Under the pieces are notes generated by a model. That model did not search any database, was not told the DNA's origin, and saw only the letters and a list, made by a program, of their open reading frames with translations. Positions 42,366 to 51,472 of a stretch of 57,585 nt of DNA are shown here, in pieces (positions within the stretch are counted from its first letter, which is position 1; every line of letters starts with the position of its first letter). Position numbers and translations under genes: made by a program. This stretch comes from JAHWKV01 sp040905365. Its GTDB lineage: Bacteria; Actinomycetota; CADDZG01; JAHWKV01. The DNA lies in contig JBBDRQ010000013.1 of assembly GCA_040905365.1 (NCBI GenBank), forward strand, positions 1-57,585. Reading direction: 5' to 3'.

Positions 42366-43181
42366 CTAGGTTTGCGGGCGGCGGGCGGCTATCGACGCCG
42401 CGAACAGGTCCGGAGCAACCTCGTGGGTCGGCCGCACCTCTACCCCTTCCAGGCCGGCGGCGCCCAGCCCATCCCGGTACTGGCTAAAGCTCAACACTCC
42501 CGCAACACAGTCCACCGCGGCGGCCCGCTGCGTCCGCTCAGGCCCCGACAGCTCGTCGGAAGCGACCACGTCGGCCGCGGCGAGCCTGCCGCCGGGCTTT
42601 AGTGCCCGGACGATCTCGGCAAACACCGAGTCCTTCTCGCAGGACAGGTTTACAGAACGGTTGGAAATCACCACGTCGATACACCCGGCCGGCAGCGGTA
42701 TGGACTCCATATAGCCGAACAGGAACTCGACGTTGGCGAATCCGGCGGCTCGTTGGGACGACTTGGCCAGAGCGAGCATCTGCTCGGTCATCTCCAAACC
42801 GAACACCTTGCCGTCGCTGCCCACCAGCTGCGCGGCCAGAAAAGCGTCGATCCCTCCCCCGCAGCCCAGGTCCAGCACCACCTCTCCCGGGCAAAGGTCA
42901 GCCAACCCGACCGGGTTGCCGCAACCGCTGCTCACCGCGACGCTGATGGTAGGCAACACGGCCAGCTGCGGGGCCGGGTACAAAGCCGACCCAAAAGACG
43001 CTGCGCCCGACGGCTTTTGGATATGGACATGGTCTACACCGGCGGTGCTGCAGCAGGAATCGTCATCACCTTCACCGCAACACGCCCCAAGGACGGTCAG
43101 CTGCGAGAACTCCTTTTGGATGGCTTCCCGAGCGGCCTTCGAATACTGCTGCCTGACCTGCTCAATCAACGCCGAATCCAT
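42366..43181 (-). CDS. arsM: Arsenite methyltransferase-like protein
   Basis: The 271-residue protein is read from ATG 43181, with AAGGAGG upstream. It has the ArsM-type segment SSGCGNPVGLADLCPGEVVLDLGCGGGIDAFLAA and a cysteine-rich N-terminus (ACC, SCC at 34-44). Family members methylate As(III) with SAM using conserved cysteines. The usual NCVxNL motif reads NRSVNLSCEKDS here, so the expected cysteine is an arginine and a cysteine appears five residues later. Activity on arsenic is therefore uncertain; another metalloid, including selenium, is possible. Confidence 0.75.
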   Translation of the reverse strand: MDSALIEQVRQQYSKAAREAIQKEFSQLTVLGACCGEGDDDSCCSTAGVDHVHIQKPSGAASFGSALYPAPQLAVLPTISVAVSSGCGNPVGLADLCPGEVVLDLGCGGGIDAFLAAQLVGSDGKVFGLEMTEQMLALAKSSQRAAGFANVEFLFGYMESIPLPAGCIDVVISNRSVNLSCEKDSVFAEIVRALKPGGRLAAADVVASDELSGPERTQRAAAVDCVAGVLSFSQYRDGLGAAGLEGVEVRPTHEVAPDLFAASIAARRPQT

Positions 43182-43341
43182 GTAGCCTCCTTGACAGAGT
43201 CAGGGTACTAGTAGCTTCAGGGTAGCCTGCGGGGCTCGAGATGACACACTAAATCGCCCGATATTTCGCAGCGGGCTATTGCTCACTTAGCATGAGCCGC
43301 GCAAATATTAGATAATTGAGTTTGTAGAAAGGGGATACTTT

Positions 43342-43431
43342 ATGGACTCGTACAACATCACTGGACTAGGTGTCGTATTCGGACTACTTACGCTGGTCCT
43401 TGGCATCACGCTGGCTTTTATCGGCGGCTAG
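43342..43431 (+). CDS. 29-residue single-helix membrane peptide
   Basis: ATG 43342, preceded by GAAAGGGGA, encodes a short N-terminus (MDSYNITG) and one glycine-flanked hydrophobic helix (LGVVFGLLTLVLGITLAFIGG), then TAG. Composition and ribosome site are those of small integral membrane peptides that adjust larger complexes. It is divergent from arsM and 110 nt before sseA. No family is recognised. Confidence 0.55.
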   Translation: MDSYNITGLGVVFGLLTLVLGITLAFIGG

Positions 43432-43541
43432 TCAAAACTTCACAATCGCAGCACCGTACCACCGGACGACCAGCACATCAGGACACGCTGGCGTCCGCTG
43501 GGCGCGTGTAACGGCTCCTTCTGCGGCGCGTCGGCTTGCGC

Positions 43542-44414
43542 ATGGATAGCTCCAGGTTCCAGACCCTCATATCGCCTAACGGCCTCGCCGCAAGGATGCC
43601 GGCGTCCGACTGGGTCTTGGTGGACTGCAGGTTTGTCTTGGGCCAACCCGATGCCGGCCGGCTTGCTTATCTAAACGAGCACCTGCCCGGCGCCGTGTAC
43701 GCGGACCTCGAAAAGCAGCTTTCGGGACCGGTGGTCGCCGGACGCACCGGACGTCACCCTCTTCCGCCCAAGTCCAGCATAGTGTCCACTATGAGGCAGC
43801 TGGGCATCAGCAATGGCTCGCAGGTGGTGGCCTACGACGACGGTCCCGGGTACATGGCCGCGGCTCGTCTTTGGTGGATACTCAAGTTCAGCGGACACGA
43901 CGCCGTCGCCGTTTTGGACGGCGGCCTGACCCGGTGGAAACAACTCGGCCTTCCGGTGCAAACCGCGCTTGCTACCCCTGCGCCCGGGGACTTCGAAGCC
44001 AGCTTTCGCGATGAGATGGTCATCACGGCCGCAGAAATCAAGCAGGCGTTGGAGTCCGGCATGATTACCCTTGTCGACTCCCGCTCTGCCGACCGTTTCC
44101 GGGGCGACAACGAGACCATTGATCCGGTGGCCGGACACATACCGGGCGCCCGGTGCCTTCCGTTCGTCGACAACACCCAGACCTCAGGAGTCTTTCACGA
44201 CCCCAACGGCCTGCGGGACCGATTCTCGGACCTGGTGCCCGAGCAGGGCCCGTCTGCGGTGGCGTTTTACTGCGGCTCGGGAGTGACCGCGGCGCACAAC
44301 GTCCTGGCCTTCTACCACGCCGGACTGGGAATGCCGCGCCTGTACCCCGGATCGTGGAGCGAGTGGATCACCGATCCTTCCCGGCCGGTAGAGCGAGAGC
44401 AAAGCCCTAGATGA
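43542..44414 (+). CDS. sseA: Thiosulfate/3-mercaptopyruvate sulfurtransferase
   Basis: The 290-residue protein has two rhodanese domains. The first (about 1-135) has VLVDCRFVLGQPDAGRLAY and an inactive loop (VVAYDDGPGYMAAARLWW). The second carries the active cysteine loop FYCGSGVTAAHNVLAF, whose CGSGVTA matches 3-mercaptopyruvate sulfurtransferases. It transfers sulfane sulfur to thiols or cyanide in the cytosol. Start ATG 43542; TTG 43536 is also possible. It may feed sulfur to the DsrE/rhodanese relay encoded 25 kb away. Confidence 0.9.
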   Translation: MDSSRFQTLISPNGLAARMPASDWVLVDCRFVLGQPDAGRLAYLNEHLPGAVYADLEKQLSGPVVAGRTGRHPLPPKSSIVSTMRQLGISNGSQVVAYDDGPGYMAAARLWWILKFSGHDAVAVLDGGLTRWKQLGLPVQTALATPAPGDFEASFRDEMVITAAEIKQALESGMITLVDSRSADRFRGDNETIDPVAGHIPGARCLPFVDNTQTSGVFHDPNGLRDRFSDLVPEQGPSAVAFYCGSGVTAAHNVLAFYHAGLGMPRLYPGSWSEWITDPSRPVEREQSPR

Positions 44415-45108
44415 GCCGGGGGCCGGGGACGAGACCGACCACCAGAGCGCTGCGCACGAAGTAGACGGCCAGCCCGATCAACATGATCGCCCCCAGACGC
44501 TGCATTCGCAGGAGCATTTTGGGCGACGGGCTCCAGCCTTTGGTCACCCACCACGCCAGAGCCACGAGCAACAGCAGGTGGCCGATACCCAGCGACAGCA
44601 TGACAATCCCTGCGTAGATTGGACCCAGGGTGCCGGCAGAGGCGGCCACCCCGAATACGATGCCCGCGCACGCCGGGCAGTTGATGAACCCGGCGGGAAT
44701 GCCAGCCGCAAACGCGCCCATAACGGTGAGGTTCCGCCGGGCCGGCACCGCACAGCGGGCGCAGAACTGCTTGGGCCGCAGGCCCATGAACGCGCCCAGG
44801 CCGGCCAGCATCACGCCCAACGCCAAGTAGGCGATCCCTCCGTATGGCCGCATGATCTCCTCGGCCACCTGGTCGAGCCTCCCCACGAAGACCCCGACCA
44901 AGCCGTACACCACAGCCAGGCCGGCGCCAAACGCCGCCGCCTGCTTGACTCCGGCCCCGCGGGAGCCCAACTCACCGGTTGCGCCGAAGCCCACCGCCAT
45001 ACCCAGAACCGGCAGAGCCGAAGGACTCGCCCCGAGCAGGACCCCCATCACCAACGCAGCCGGGACCCCGAACCACCAGGCCTCGGCAATCAAGCTCAGC
45101 GGATCCAA
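44407..45108 (-). CDS. CcdA-like membrane protein with altered cysteine site
   Basis: The 233-residue protein has six hydrophobic helices and a CcdA/DsbD-type repeat. The first-site PCxxP is replaced by GASPSALPVLGMAVGFG, while the second reads AAGIPAGFINCPACAGIVFGV with a CxxC. A loop carries FCARC between helices. Loss of the first cysteine argues against ordinary electron transfer; metal or sulfur transport is possible. The stop overlaps the end of sseA, and the Crp-type regulator lies 18 nt upstream in the same direction. Confidence 0.72.
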   Translation of the reverse strand: MDPLSLIAEAWWFGVPAALVMGVLLGASPSALPVLGMAVGFGATGELGSRGAGVKQAAAFGAGLAVVYGLVGVFVGRLDQVAEEIMRPYGGIAYLALGVMLAGLGAFMGLRPKQFCARCAVPARRNLTVMGAFAAGIPAGFINCPACAGIVFGVAASAGTLGPIYAGIVMLSLGIGHLLLLVALAWWVTKGWSPSPKMLLRMQRLGAIMLIGLAVYFVRSALVVGLVPGPRLI

Positions 45109-45126
45109 CCGGGCCTCCCCGCCGGC

Positions 45127-45822
45127 TCACTCACCGGCTTCATCGGCAATTCCATCGGCATCGAGCAGCGTGATCCTGCCCCGGCCCAACCGGATCAGCC
45201 CCCGGTCGGCCAAGTCCCCGAGGATCTTGGTCGCCGTCTCCCGGGAGGTGCCCACCAGCGCCGCGATCTGCTCGTGGGTAAGCGACACCTGTGGGCGCAC
45301 CGCCAGGCCCACCTTGCGCGGGCCCGCCAGCTTCATCAAGGTCGTGGCTATCCGCTGGGGCGCGCTCTTAAAAACCGAGTCCGACAGGCGCCTTTCCATA
45401 TCGGCAAGCCGGTTGCCCAGTATCTGCGTAATCCGGGCCGCGATCCGGGCGTCGGCCAGCAAGAATCGGTTGACATCCGCACGGCTCATCTCGCACACGA
45501 CCGAGTCCTGCAGCGTCTCGGCGAAGTTGTCGTACATACGCTGACCGAGCAACACCATCTCCCCGAAGATGGTTCCCGGGGAGATGAGGGCTGTCGTAAG
45601 CGCCCGGCCGTCGTCAGAAATCCGGAAGATTCGCACCCGCCCGCCCTTGAGGATGAACAGTTTCTCGACCGGCTTGTGCGGCGAGTACAGCAGCTCACCT
45701 GGCCCGTAGGTGCGCATAGGGGCCGCTTGGGCGATAGCGTCCATTTCGCCGGGCGACAGATCCCGGAAGATGTCCACCTCCGAGATACACCAGGGCTCCT
45801 CGGCGGCGCTCATCTGCTCCAC
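45127..45822 (-). CDS. Crp/Fnr-family regulator
   Basis: The 231-residue protein is read from GTG 45822, seven bases after AGGAGGT; ATG 45813 is also possible. The sensor domain shows PGELLYSPHKPVEKLFILKGGRVRIFRIS and PGTIFGEMVLLGQRMYDNFAETL, followed by the dimer helix and the winged helix LTHEQIAALVGTSRETATKILGDLADRGLI. A cysteine near the start (EEPWCISEVD) could bind haem or metal. It is followed by the CcdA-like gene. It or the Crp-type protein at 17140 may use the TGTGA-N6-TCACA sites. Confidence 0.85.
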   Translation of the reverse strand: MEQMSAAEEPWCISEVDIFRDLSPGEMDAIAQAAPMRTYGPGELLYSPHKPVEKLFILKGGRVRIFRISDDGRALTTALISPGTIFGEMVLLGQRMYDNFAETLQDSVVCEMSRADVNRFLLADARIAARITQILGNRLADMERRLSDSVFKSAPQRIATTLMKLAGPRKVGLAVRPQVSLTHEQIAALVGTSRETATKILGDLADRGLIRLGRGRITLLDADGIADEAGE

Positions 45823-45925
45823 GCGCCCTACCTCCTCTCGCCGGCCGGGCGCCCAGGGCGGCGGCTTAGTTCCCCACGGAGGCTCGTCCAAAGCTGCGAG
45901 ACCCTCCTGGACGCAGTCCGGCGGG

Positions 45926-46366
45926 TCAACTGCGTCCAAGGCGGGGGCCCACCAGCGCGAAGACGATCCCCAAGACAAGTCCGTACATCAGGTGACCCAT
46001 CAAGCTCTGCAGGGTCATTTCGTTGAGCATGAACTGCTGCATCCCCAGACGTGCGGGCATGATGGTCAGGGCTCCCAATACCCACCAAACCGCCCCATAA
46101 ACAACTCCCAGTCCGGCGGCCGAGCCGACTGATGCAGCCCTGGATCCGAGCAACAAAGCAAACGTGCCGCCGATAAACGCCGATATGGCCAAGTGCACCA
46201 GCCAGCCAACAGCAACCGATCCGCTTCCCACGAGCATAGCGACCATAGGCAGCATGTCCATCATCTGCATCAGCATGCCGAAGACGACACCTCCGGCCAG
46301 GCCTCCGATCGCGCCGGCCGGTATCGACTTCGTCGATACCGGCTCCCTGCTAATCACATCCTCCAT
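45926..46366 (-). CDS. Four-helix membrane protein related to the DUF1440-type genes
   Basis: The 146-residue protein is read from ATG 46366 with GGGAGGA upstream. Four hydrophobic stretches (IPAGAIGGLAGGVVFGMLMQMM; VAVGWLVHLAISAFIGGTFALLL; GLGVVYGAVWWVLGALTIMP; LMGHLMYGLVLGIVFALVG) with conserved histidines suggest an integral membrane protein. The last helix resembles the gap-broken gene near 11.2 kb. Function is unknown. It precedes the Crp-type and CcdA-like genes on the same strand. Confidence 0.7.
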   Translation of the reverse strand: MEDVISREPVSTKSIPAGAIGGLAGGVVFGMLMQMMDMLPMVAMLVGSGSVAVGWLVHLAISAFIGGTFALLLGSRAASVGSAAGLGVVYGAVWWVLGALTIMPARLGMQQFMLNEMTLQSLMGHLMYGLVLGIVFALVGPRLGRS

Positions 46367-46551
46367 ACATCCTCCCTTGCGTCCGATTAACGACTCAAGC
46401 GAAGGCTAGGCCGGGCGCTACAGTGCCGACTGTGACGCCTCTCACACAACCGCAAGTCTTTCGAAAAGACCGACAACTGCGCAGGTACCGGAGCGGTACT
46501 TTGCTTGAGGAACTTTCCAAACCTCCCGACCTTAGGTTAGGCTTCGTAGCT

Positions 46552-47583
46552 ATGTTAGGTGTCACTAATATCGGGTTCAGGCCCTTCGGCAAGCAGCCCT
46601 ATGTGGTTACCGGCGCCGCCGGCTTCATCGGGGCGGCGACCTCCGAAGCCCTGCTGCGCGCCGGGCAGCGGGTAGTGGGTGTGGACAACTTCAGCTCCTA
46701 CTACGATCCGGCGCTAAAGCGCGCTCGCGTAAACCGGCTGTCGAGACATCCGGAGTTCGAGCTAGTCGAGCAGAGCATCGCCGACCTAAAAGCCACTATC
46801 GATCTGTTTTGCGCCCGCCGGCCGGAGGTCGTCATCCACCTGGCCGCGCAACCCGGCGTCGCCCACTCAACCACTAACCCGCTGGCTTACGTGCAAAGCA
46901 ACATCGTAGGAACGATGAACGTGTTCGAAGGCTGCCGGCTGGCCGAGGTCCAACATCTCGTGTACGCCTCCTCCAGCTCGGTCTACGGGGCCGGCAGCCG
47001 CCTGCCCTTCGCAACCAACGACCCGGCGGGACACCCGATCAGTGTCTACGCCGCCACCAAGCGATCCAATGAGCTGATGGCCCACTCCTACAGCCATCTA
47101 TTCGGATTGCCGACCACCGGCCTGCGGTTTTTTACGGTTTACGGTCCATGGGGCAGACCCGACATGGCGTACTACAAGTTTGCGCTCAAGATCGCGCAGA
47201 GGGAGCCGATAACCATCTATGGGGACGGCGCGCAGCGTCGCGACTTCACCTACGTAGACGACATCGTGGAAGCAATCTTGGAAGTCGCCCGACAGCCCCC
47301 CGGCTGCGACGGATCCGTCAATCAGACTGGCTCCGATGCCCCCTACCGCCTGTCCAACGTCGGCAGTGGTCAGCAAGTCACCGTTAACCGGCTGGTCGAG
47401 CTGCTGGAAGAGAGCATCGGGGTCAGCGCCGCAAGGCGCCACGAGCCTGCCCGCCCGGCCGATTTGACCGCCACCCAGGCCGACGTAAGCGGCCTGCGGG
47501 CTACGATCGGCTTCGCACCGTCAACCCCGGTGGAGGTCGGCGTCAAGGAGTTTTCCAAGTGGTTTCTCCAGTACCACCGCTGA
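46552..47583 (+). CDS. NAD-dependent sugar-nucleotide epimerase (UDP-glucuronate 4-epimerase-like)
   Basis: The 343-residue protein is read from ATG 46552, where homologues begin. The NAD motif VVTGAAGFIGAATSEAL, the segment VDNFSSYYDPALKRARV, the catalytic YAATK (in PISVYAATKRSNELMAHSYSHLFG) and RDFTYVDDIVEAIL are all present. The YYDPxLK pattern is typical of UDP-glucuronate 4-epimerases used in cell-surface polysaccharides. It stands alone with no glycosyltransferase nearby. Confidence 0.85.
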   Translation: MLGVTNIGFRPFGKQPYVVTGAAGFIGAATSEALLRAGQRVVGVDNFSSYYDPALKRARVNRLSRHPEFELVEQSIADLKATIDLFCARRPEVVIHLAAQPGVAHSTTNPLAYVQSNIVGTMNVFEGCRLAEVQHLVYASSSSVYGAGSRLPFATNDPAGHPISVYAATKRSNELMAHSYSHLFGLPTTGLRFFTVYGPWGRPDMAYYKFALKIAQREPITIYGDGAQRRDFTYVDDIVEAILEVARQPPGCDGSVNQTGSDAPYRLSNVGSGQQVTVNRLVELLEESIGVSAARRHEPARPADLTATQADVSGLRATIGFAPSTPVEVGVKEFSKWFLQYHR

Positions 47584-47604
47584 CCTAACGCAACGGCTCT
47601 GGAG

Positions 47605-47629
47605 GGCCCCTCTCAAGGGCATTGGGGCC
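47605..47629. terminator. Possible terminator hairpin after the epimerase gene
   Basis: GGCCCC (47605-47610) and GGGGCC (47624-47629) form a 6-bp stem with a 13-nt loop 22 nt after the stop. There is no T-run; evidence is weak. Confidence 0.3.
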
Positions 47630-47795
47630 AATCACCGCGGCCGGAGCAGGATCAGGACCGTTGACAGGTTGGCGACCACCCCAAACCGAGGCTTATCGCC
47701 ATGAAGGCGAAGTGATAGCCGCACGAGATCGCAAACCCGGCGGGTATGATCTGCTTGCCTAAGTTTCCCTACAGCGTTGGAGGTAAGCCCAAAGC

Positions 47796-47951
47796 ATGCT
47801 GCTATTTATCCTGATCATCCTGCTCGCCATTGCCGGCGGCTTTCTTGGCGACCTTCTGGAGCTGGCTGCGTGGCTGATCTTCATCCTCGTAGTCGCCGGC
47901 GGCGTCCTGGGGTTCGTCGCCTACAGAGCCGTCAAGAATTTCTTCGACTAG
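47796..47951 (+). CDS. 51-residue membrane protein
   Basis: ATG 47796, with GGAGGT 11 bases upstream, opens a short protein of two hydrophobic helices (MLLFILIILLAIAGGFLGDL and LAAWLIFILVVAGGVLGFVA) joined by DLLELA and ending YRAVKNFFD. Similar short two-helix proteins are common in actinobacteria with no known role. It is followed after 111 nt by the GTPase pair and could be in the same transcript. Confidence 0.6.
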   Translation: MLLFILIILLAIAGGFLGDLLELAAWLIFILVVAGGVLGFVAYRAVKNFFD

Positions 47952-48062
47952 CTCGAGAAATTTATCCCGGACCAACCGCAGGGATGCGGGGCTGAGCTGC
48001 ACCGCCGCAGCGACGGGTGGGCTTCTTTGGAGAAAGTGTATGCAGATGAATAGACCCTCTCA

Positions 48063-49751
48063 ATGAACTCCGAGCAGCTCCACGACGCTGTGGCCGTACT
48101 GGGGACCGAACTGGGGAGGGCAACCTTTCCCCTGAGCACCCCAGGCAGCGAGAGTGCCCGGGCCGCCCAGAGCGAGTTGGCCGGCCAGATTAACGACTAC
48201 CTCCTGCCCCGCCTGCGCGAGCTGGATGCTCCCCTGCTGGCGGTCTTCGGTGGATCGACCGGATCCGGAAAGTCCACGCTGGTCAACAGCCTGATCGGCA
48301 GGACGGTCTCCGCTGCCGGGGTCCTGCGTCCCACCACGACCACGCCGGTCCTGGCCGCCCGCCCGCAGGAGCTGCACTGGTTCCAGACCGAGCGCATCCT
48401 GCCCGGCCTGGCTCGCAGCCGCGGGAAGCCTCAGACGGGGTCGAGCGCCTTGCACCTGGTTGCCGACGCCGACGTGCCGGTCGGGCTAGCCTACCTGGAC
48501 GCACCCGACATCGATTCGGTGGTGCAGTCCAACCGCGCGATGGCAGCCCAGCTGTTGGCGGCCGCCGACCTATGGCTGTTCGTTACCACCGCCGGCCGCT
48601 ACGCCGACGCGGTGCCGTGGAGTTACCTGCGCCAGGCCCGGGAGCGCAGCACCGCGCTGGCGGTGGTGCTCAACCGGGTGCCTCCTGAAGCGCTGGAGCA
48701 GGTGCCCGGCCACCTGCGGGAGATGCTGCGCCGGGAGGGGCTGGGCGATACTCCGGTGCTGACCGTCGCCGAGGTGCAGCTGACCGACGACCTTATACCG
48801 GCTGCCGCCCTGGAACCGGTCAAGCGCTGGCTGGACGCTCTGGCGGCCGACGCCGATGCCAAGGCGCAGACGGTCCTCAAAACTCTCACCGGGGCGCTGG
48901 ACTCCATACCGGCCCGAGTCGAGGAGGTGGCCCACCAGATGCAGGCGCAGATCGCAGCCGCCGACGAGTTGGCCGCCGAGGCCAGCCGGATCTACGCCCT
49001 CGGGGTACGGGAAGCGGAAGAGGCGCTGAGCGACGGGTCGCTTTTGAGATCGGAGGTGCTGGCGCGCTGGCACGAGTTCATCGGTACCGGCGAGGTCATG
49101 CGCAGCCTGCAGAGCTCGATCGGGCGGGTACGCGACCGCCTCAAGGACGCCGTGACCGGCAAGCCGCCGGTGGCGCACGAGGTGCAGACCGAGGTGGAGC
49201 GCAGCATCGAGACCGTCGTGGTCTCGGTGGCCGACCGAGCCGCCGAGAGAACGGCGGCGGCGTGGCGGGCATCGGCCCAGGGTGAAGCCCTGATAGCGGC
49301 GGGAGCGGCTCCCGACCGATCATCGCCCGCGTTGCGAGCCGCCCTGGACACCGAGATCCGGGCGTGGCAGGGGATGATTCTTGACCTGGTGAAGGAGCAG
49401 GGCCCCAGGCGCCGGGCGGCCGGGCGCGCGGTCTCGGTGGGAGTCAACGCGATCGGAGCCGCCCTGATGCTCGCGGTCTTCGCGCAAAGCGGCGGGCTCA
49501 CCGGGGCCGAGGTGGTGGTCGCCGGCGGAACCGCCGCCGTCAGCCAGCGCCTGCTCGAAGCCGTGTTTGGCGAGGAGGCGGTTCGCACGCTTGCCAACAA
49601 GGCCCGGGCCGACCTCCTGCGGAGATTGACCGCCCTAATGGATGGCGAGGCCGGGAGGTTCGGCCGGGCCGCCCGGCAGGGCGTTCCCACCACCGGGCAG
49701 GTGCAGGACCTGCGCTCCGCCCTGGACGCGGTTCGAGAGCACCGCCCGTGA
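48063..49751 (+). CDS. Dynamin-like GTPase, first of a pair
   Basis: The 562-residue protein has a P-loop AVFGGSTGSGKSTLVNSL, a threonine-rich switch I (RPTTTTPVL), switch II YLDAPDID, and VVLNRVP in the position of the base-binding motif. Helical stretches follow and a hydrophobic segment near the C-terminus (AVSVGVNAIGAALMLAVFAQ). Tandem pairs of this type in actinobacteria include DynA/DynB-like membrane-remodelling proteins linked to septation. Its end overlaps the partner start (GTGA at 49748-49751), implying equal synthesis. Confidence 0.78.
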   Translation: MNSEQLHDAVAVLGTELGRATFPLSTPGSESARAAQSELAGQINDYLLPRLRELDAPLLAVFGGSTGSGKSTLVNSLIGRTVSAAGVLRPTTTTPVLAARPQELHWFQTERILPGLARSRGKPQTGSSALHLVADADVPVGLAYLDAPDIDSVVQSNRAMAAQLLAAADLWLFVTTAGRYADAVPWSYLRQARERSTALAVVLNRVPPEALEQVPGHLREMLRREGLGDTPVLTVAEVQLTDDLIPAAALEPVKRWLDALAADADAKAQTVLKTLTGALDSIPARVEEVAHQMQAQIAAADELAAEASRIYALGVREAEEALSDGSLLRSEVLARWHEFIGTGEVMRSLQSSIGRVRDRLKDAVTGKPPVAHEVQTEVERSIETVVVSVADRAAERTAAAWRASAQGEALIAAGAAPDRSSPALRAALDTEIRAWQGMILDLVKEQGPRRRAAGRAVSVGVNAIGAALMLAVFAQSGGLTGAEVVVAGGTAAVSQRLLEAVFGEEAVRTLANKARADLLRRLTALMDGEAGRFGRAARQGVPTTGQVQDLRSALDAVREHRP

Positions 49752-51346
49752 AGCCGTTTCAGCGAAGGGACAAAGGGCCCGCCCTCGACCAGAGGCTGCA
49801 GGCGCTTAGCCGGGTGGTAGAGATCGGCCGGGACCGCTTCGAGCCGTCGCTGGTGGACGACGCCCGCAAGGTGCTGGAGCGTGGCACCGAGCGAATGGGG
49901 CTGGGGGCCGACGTAACCGTGGCGGCTCTCACGGGACCCACCGGCACCGGCAAGAGTTCTTTGTTCAACCGGCTGAGCGGCGCCGACCTGGCGGAGGTGG
50001 GGGTCCTGCGGCCGACCACCGCCTCGGCCCAGGCCGCGGTGTGGGGCGACGCCTCAGAGCTGCTCGACTGGCTGGGGGTTTCCAAGCGCCACGGCCTGAG
50101 CGACCCGGCTCGGGAGGGTCTGGTGCTGCTGGACCTGCCGGACCACGATTCCACCGAGGTGGGCCACCGGTTGGAGGTCGACCGGCTGGTGCAGCTCGTC
50201 GACGTCTTCATCTGGGTGGTGGACCCGCAGAAGTACGCGGACGCCGCGCTGCACGAAGGCTACCTGCGGCCCCTGGCCACCCACGCCGCGGTGAGCGTGG
50301 TGGTGCTCAACCAGGTGGACAAGTTGACCGAGGTGCAGCGCCGGGAGTGCGTCAACGACCTGACCCGCCTGCTCAAGCAGGACGGCCTCAGCGGGGTGGA
50401 CGTCCTGTCAACCTCGGCCGTGACCGGCGAGGGGGTCGACTCGCTGCGTGAGACCATCGTGGCCCGGGTCCGCCAGGAGCGCGCGGCGGCCGAGCGCCTG
50501 GCGGCCGACTTCGACCGACTGGCCGCCCGGATGGCGCCGATGTGCGCCTCTCGCGCGGTCGAGGGCCTGTCCGACCAGGATCGCGAGCAATTGGTCGACG
50601 CGCTGGCCACGGCGGCCGGCGTGGATGTCGTGGTTCGCTCCCTGGGGGCGGCTCACCGGCGTGACGCCGCCCTGGCGATGGGCTGGCCGTTTACCCGCTG
50701 GCTCCGGCGGTTCCGCCCGGACCCTCTGGGTCGTCTTCACCTACGCCGGGAAGGCGAGGGGGGCCGCACCTCGCTGCCGCAGGCCACACCGCTGCAGCAG
50801 GCGCAGCTGGACAACGCGCTGCGGCAGACCGCCCGGTCGGCCGGGGCCAGCCTGCCCCCACCGTGGCCCGGCTGCGTCCAACAAAGTATCCCGCCCGCCG
50901 ACGACAAGCTGCTGGGCGCACTCGACGGTGCCGTGTCGACGGCCGACCTCGGGGATGAGGACCGCCCCCGCTGGTGGGGCGTCGTCAACGGGTTCCAGAC
51001 CCTCCTGGCCGTCACGGCCGTCCTCGGGTTTTTGTGGCTGAGCGTCCTGTTCGGCCTGCAGTGGCTGCAGGTCCCCCGACCCCCGACCCCCGACTTCGAG
51101 GGAATCCCGTGGCCGACGATCGCCCTGGGCGGCGGCCTGCTCGCCGGTTTCCTGTTAAGTGTGGTCTTGCGGCAACTCGCCCGACTGGGGGCCCGGCGGC
51201 GCCGGAACCTGGCCCGGCGCCGGCTGCGAGAGGGTATCGAGAAGGTGGCCGACGAGCAGATAGTAGCTCCGATAGCACAGGAGCTGCAGAGCTACCGGGA
51301 GCTGTGCGACGCTCTGGCGTTACTGCGAGGCGAGAAGCCAAGGTGA
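49748..51346 (+). CDS. Dynamin-like GTPase, second of a pair
   Basis: The 532-residue protein has AALTGPTGTGKSSLFNRLSG (P-loop), RPTTASAQA (switch I), LLDLPDHDSTE (switch II) and VVVLNQVDKLTE (G4 with guanine specificity NxxD). Two transmembrane helices (LLAVTAVLGFLWLSVLFGL and IALGGGLLAGFLLSVVL) precede a basic tail GARRRRNLARRRLREG. It is fully coupled to the first GTPase and probably hetero-oligomerises with it at the membrane. The RRRNLARRR piece recurs in the membrane protein at 12490-13020. Confidence 0.8.
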   Translation: MKPFQRRDKGPALDQRLQALSRVVEIGRDRFEPSLVDDARKVLERGTERMGLGADVTVAALTGPTGTGKSSLFNRLSGADLAEVGVLRPTTASAQAAVWGDASELLDWLGVSKRHGLSDPAREGLVLLDLPDHDSTEVGHRLEVDRLVQLVDVFIWVVDPQKYADAALHEGYLRPLATHAAVSVVVLNQVDKLTEVQRRECVNDLTRLLKQDGLSGVDVLSTSAVTGEGVDSLRETIVARVRQERAAAERLAADFDRLAARMAPMCASRAVEGLSDQDREQLVDALATAAGVDVVVRSLGAAHRRDAALAMGWPFTRWLRRFRPDPLGRLHLRREGEGGRTSLPQATPLQQAQLDNALRQTARSAGASLPPPWPGCVQQSIPPADDKLLGALDGAVSTADLGDEDRPRWWGVVNGFQTLLAVTAVLGFLWLSVLFGLQWLQVPRPPTPDFEGIPWPTIALGGGLLAGFLLSVVLRQLARLGARRRRNLARRRLREGIEKVADEQIVAPIAQELQSYRELCDALALLRGEKPR

Positions 51347-51472
51347 TTGGGCGGTCAAGCACCACGGTAACGGGTTCGCTAGAGCCCCTACACTAATTGG
51401 AACATCTGCCAAACAGTGGCGCTGTCGCCAGTCCGCCGCAGTCGCCGGAATCGCCAGAACGGGGAAACGGAA

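Noticed and set aside
47630..47720. Reverse-strand frame with a hydrophobic stretch (AFMAISLGLGW) as a transporter remnant
   Set aside because: Too short, no specific motif, and no supporting frame on either side.
48992..49693. Long reverse-strand frames across the GTPase pair (for example 233 codons)
   Set aside because: They are antisense shadows of GC-rich coding sequence, with low-complexity Arg/Ala/Ser translations and no ribosome sites.
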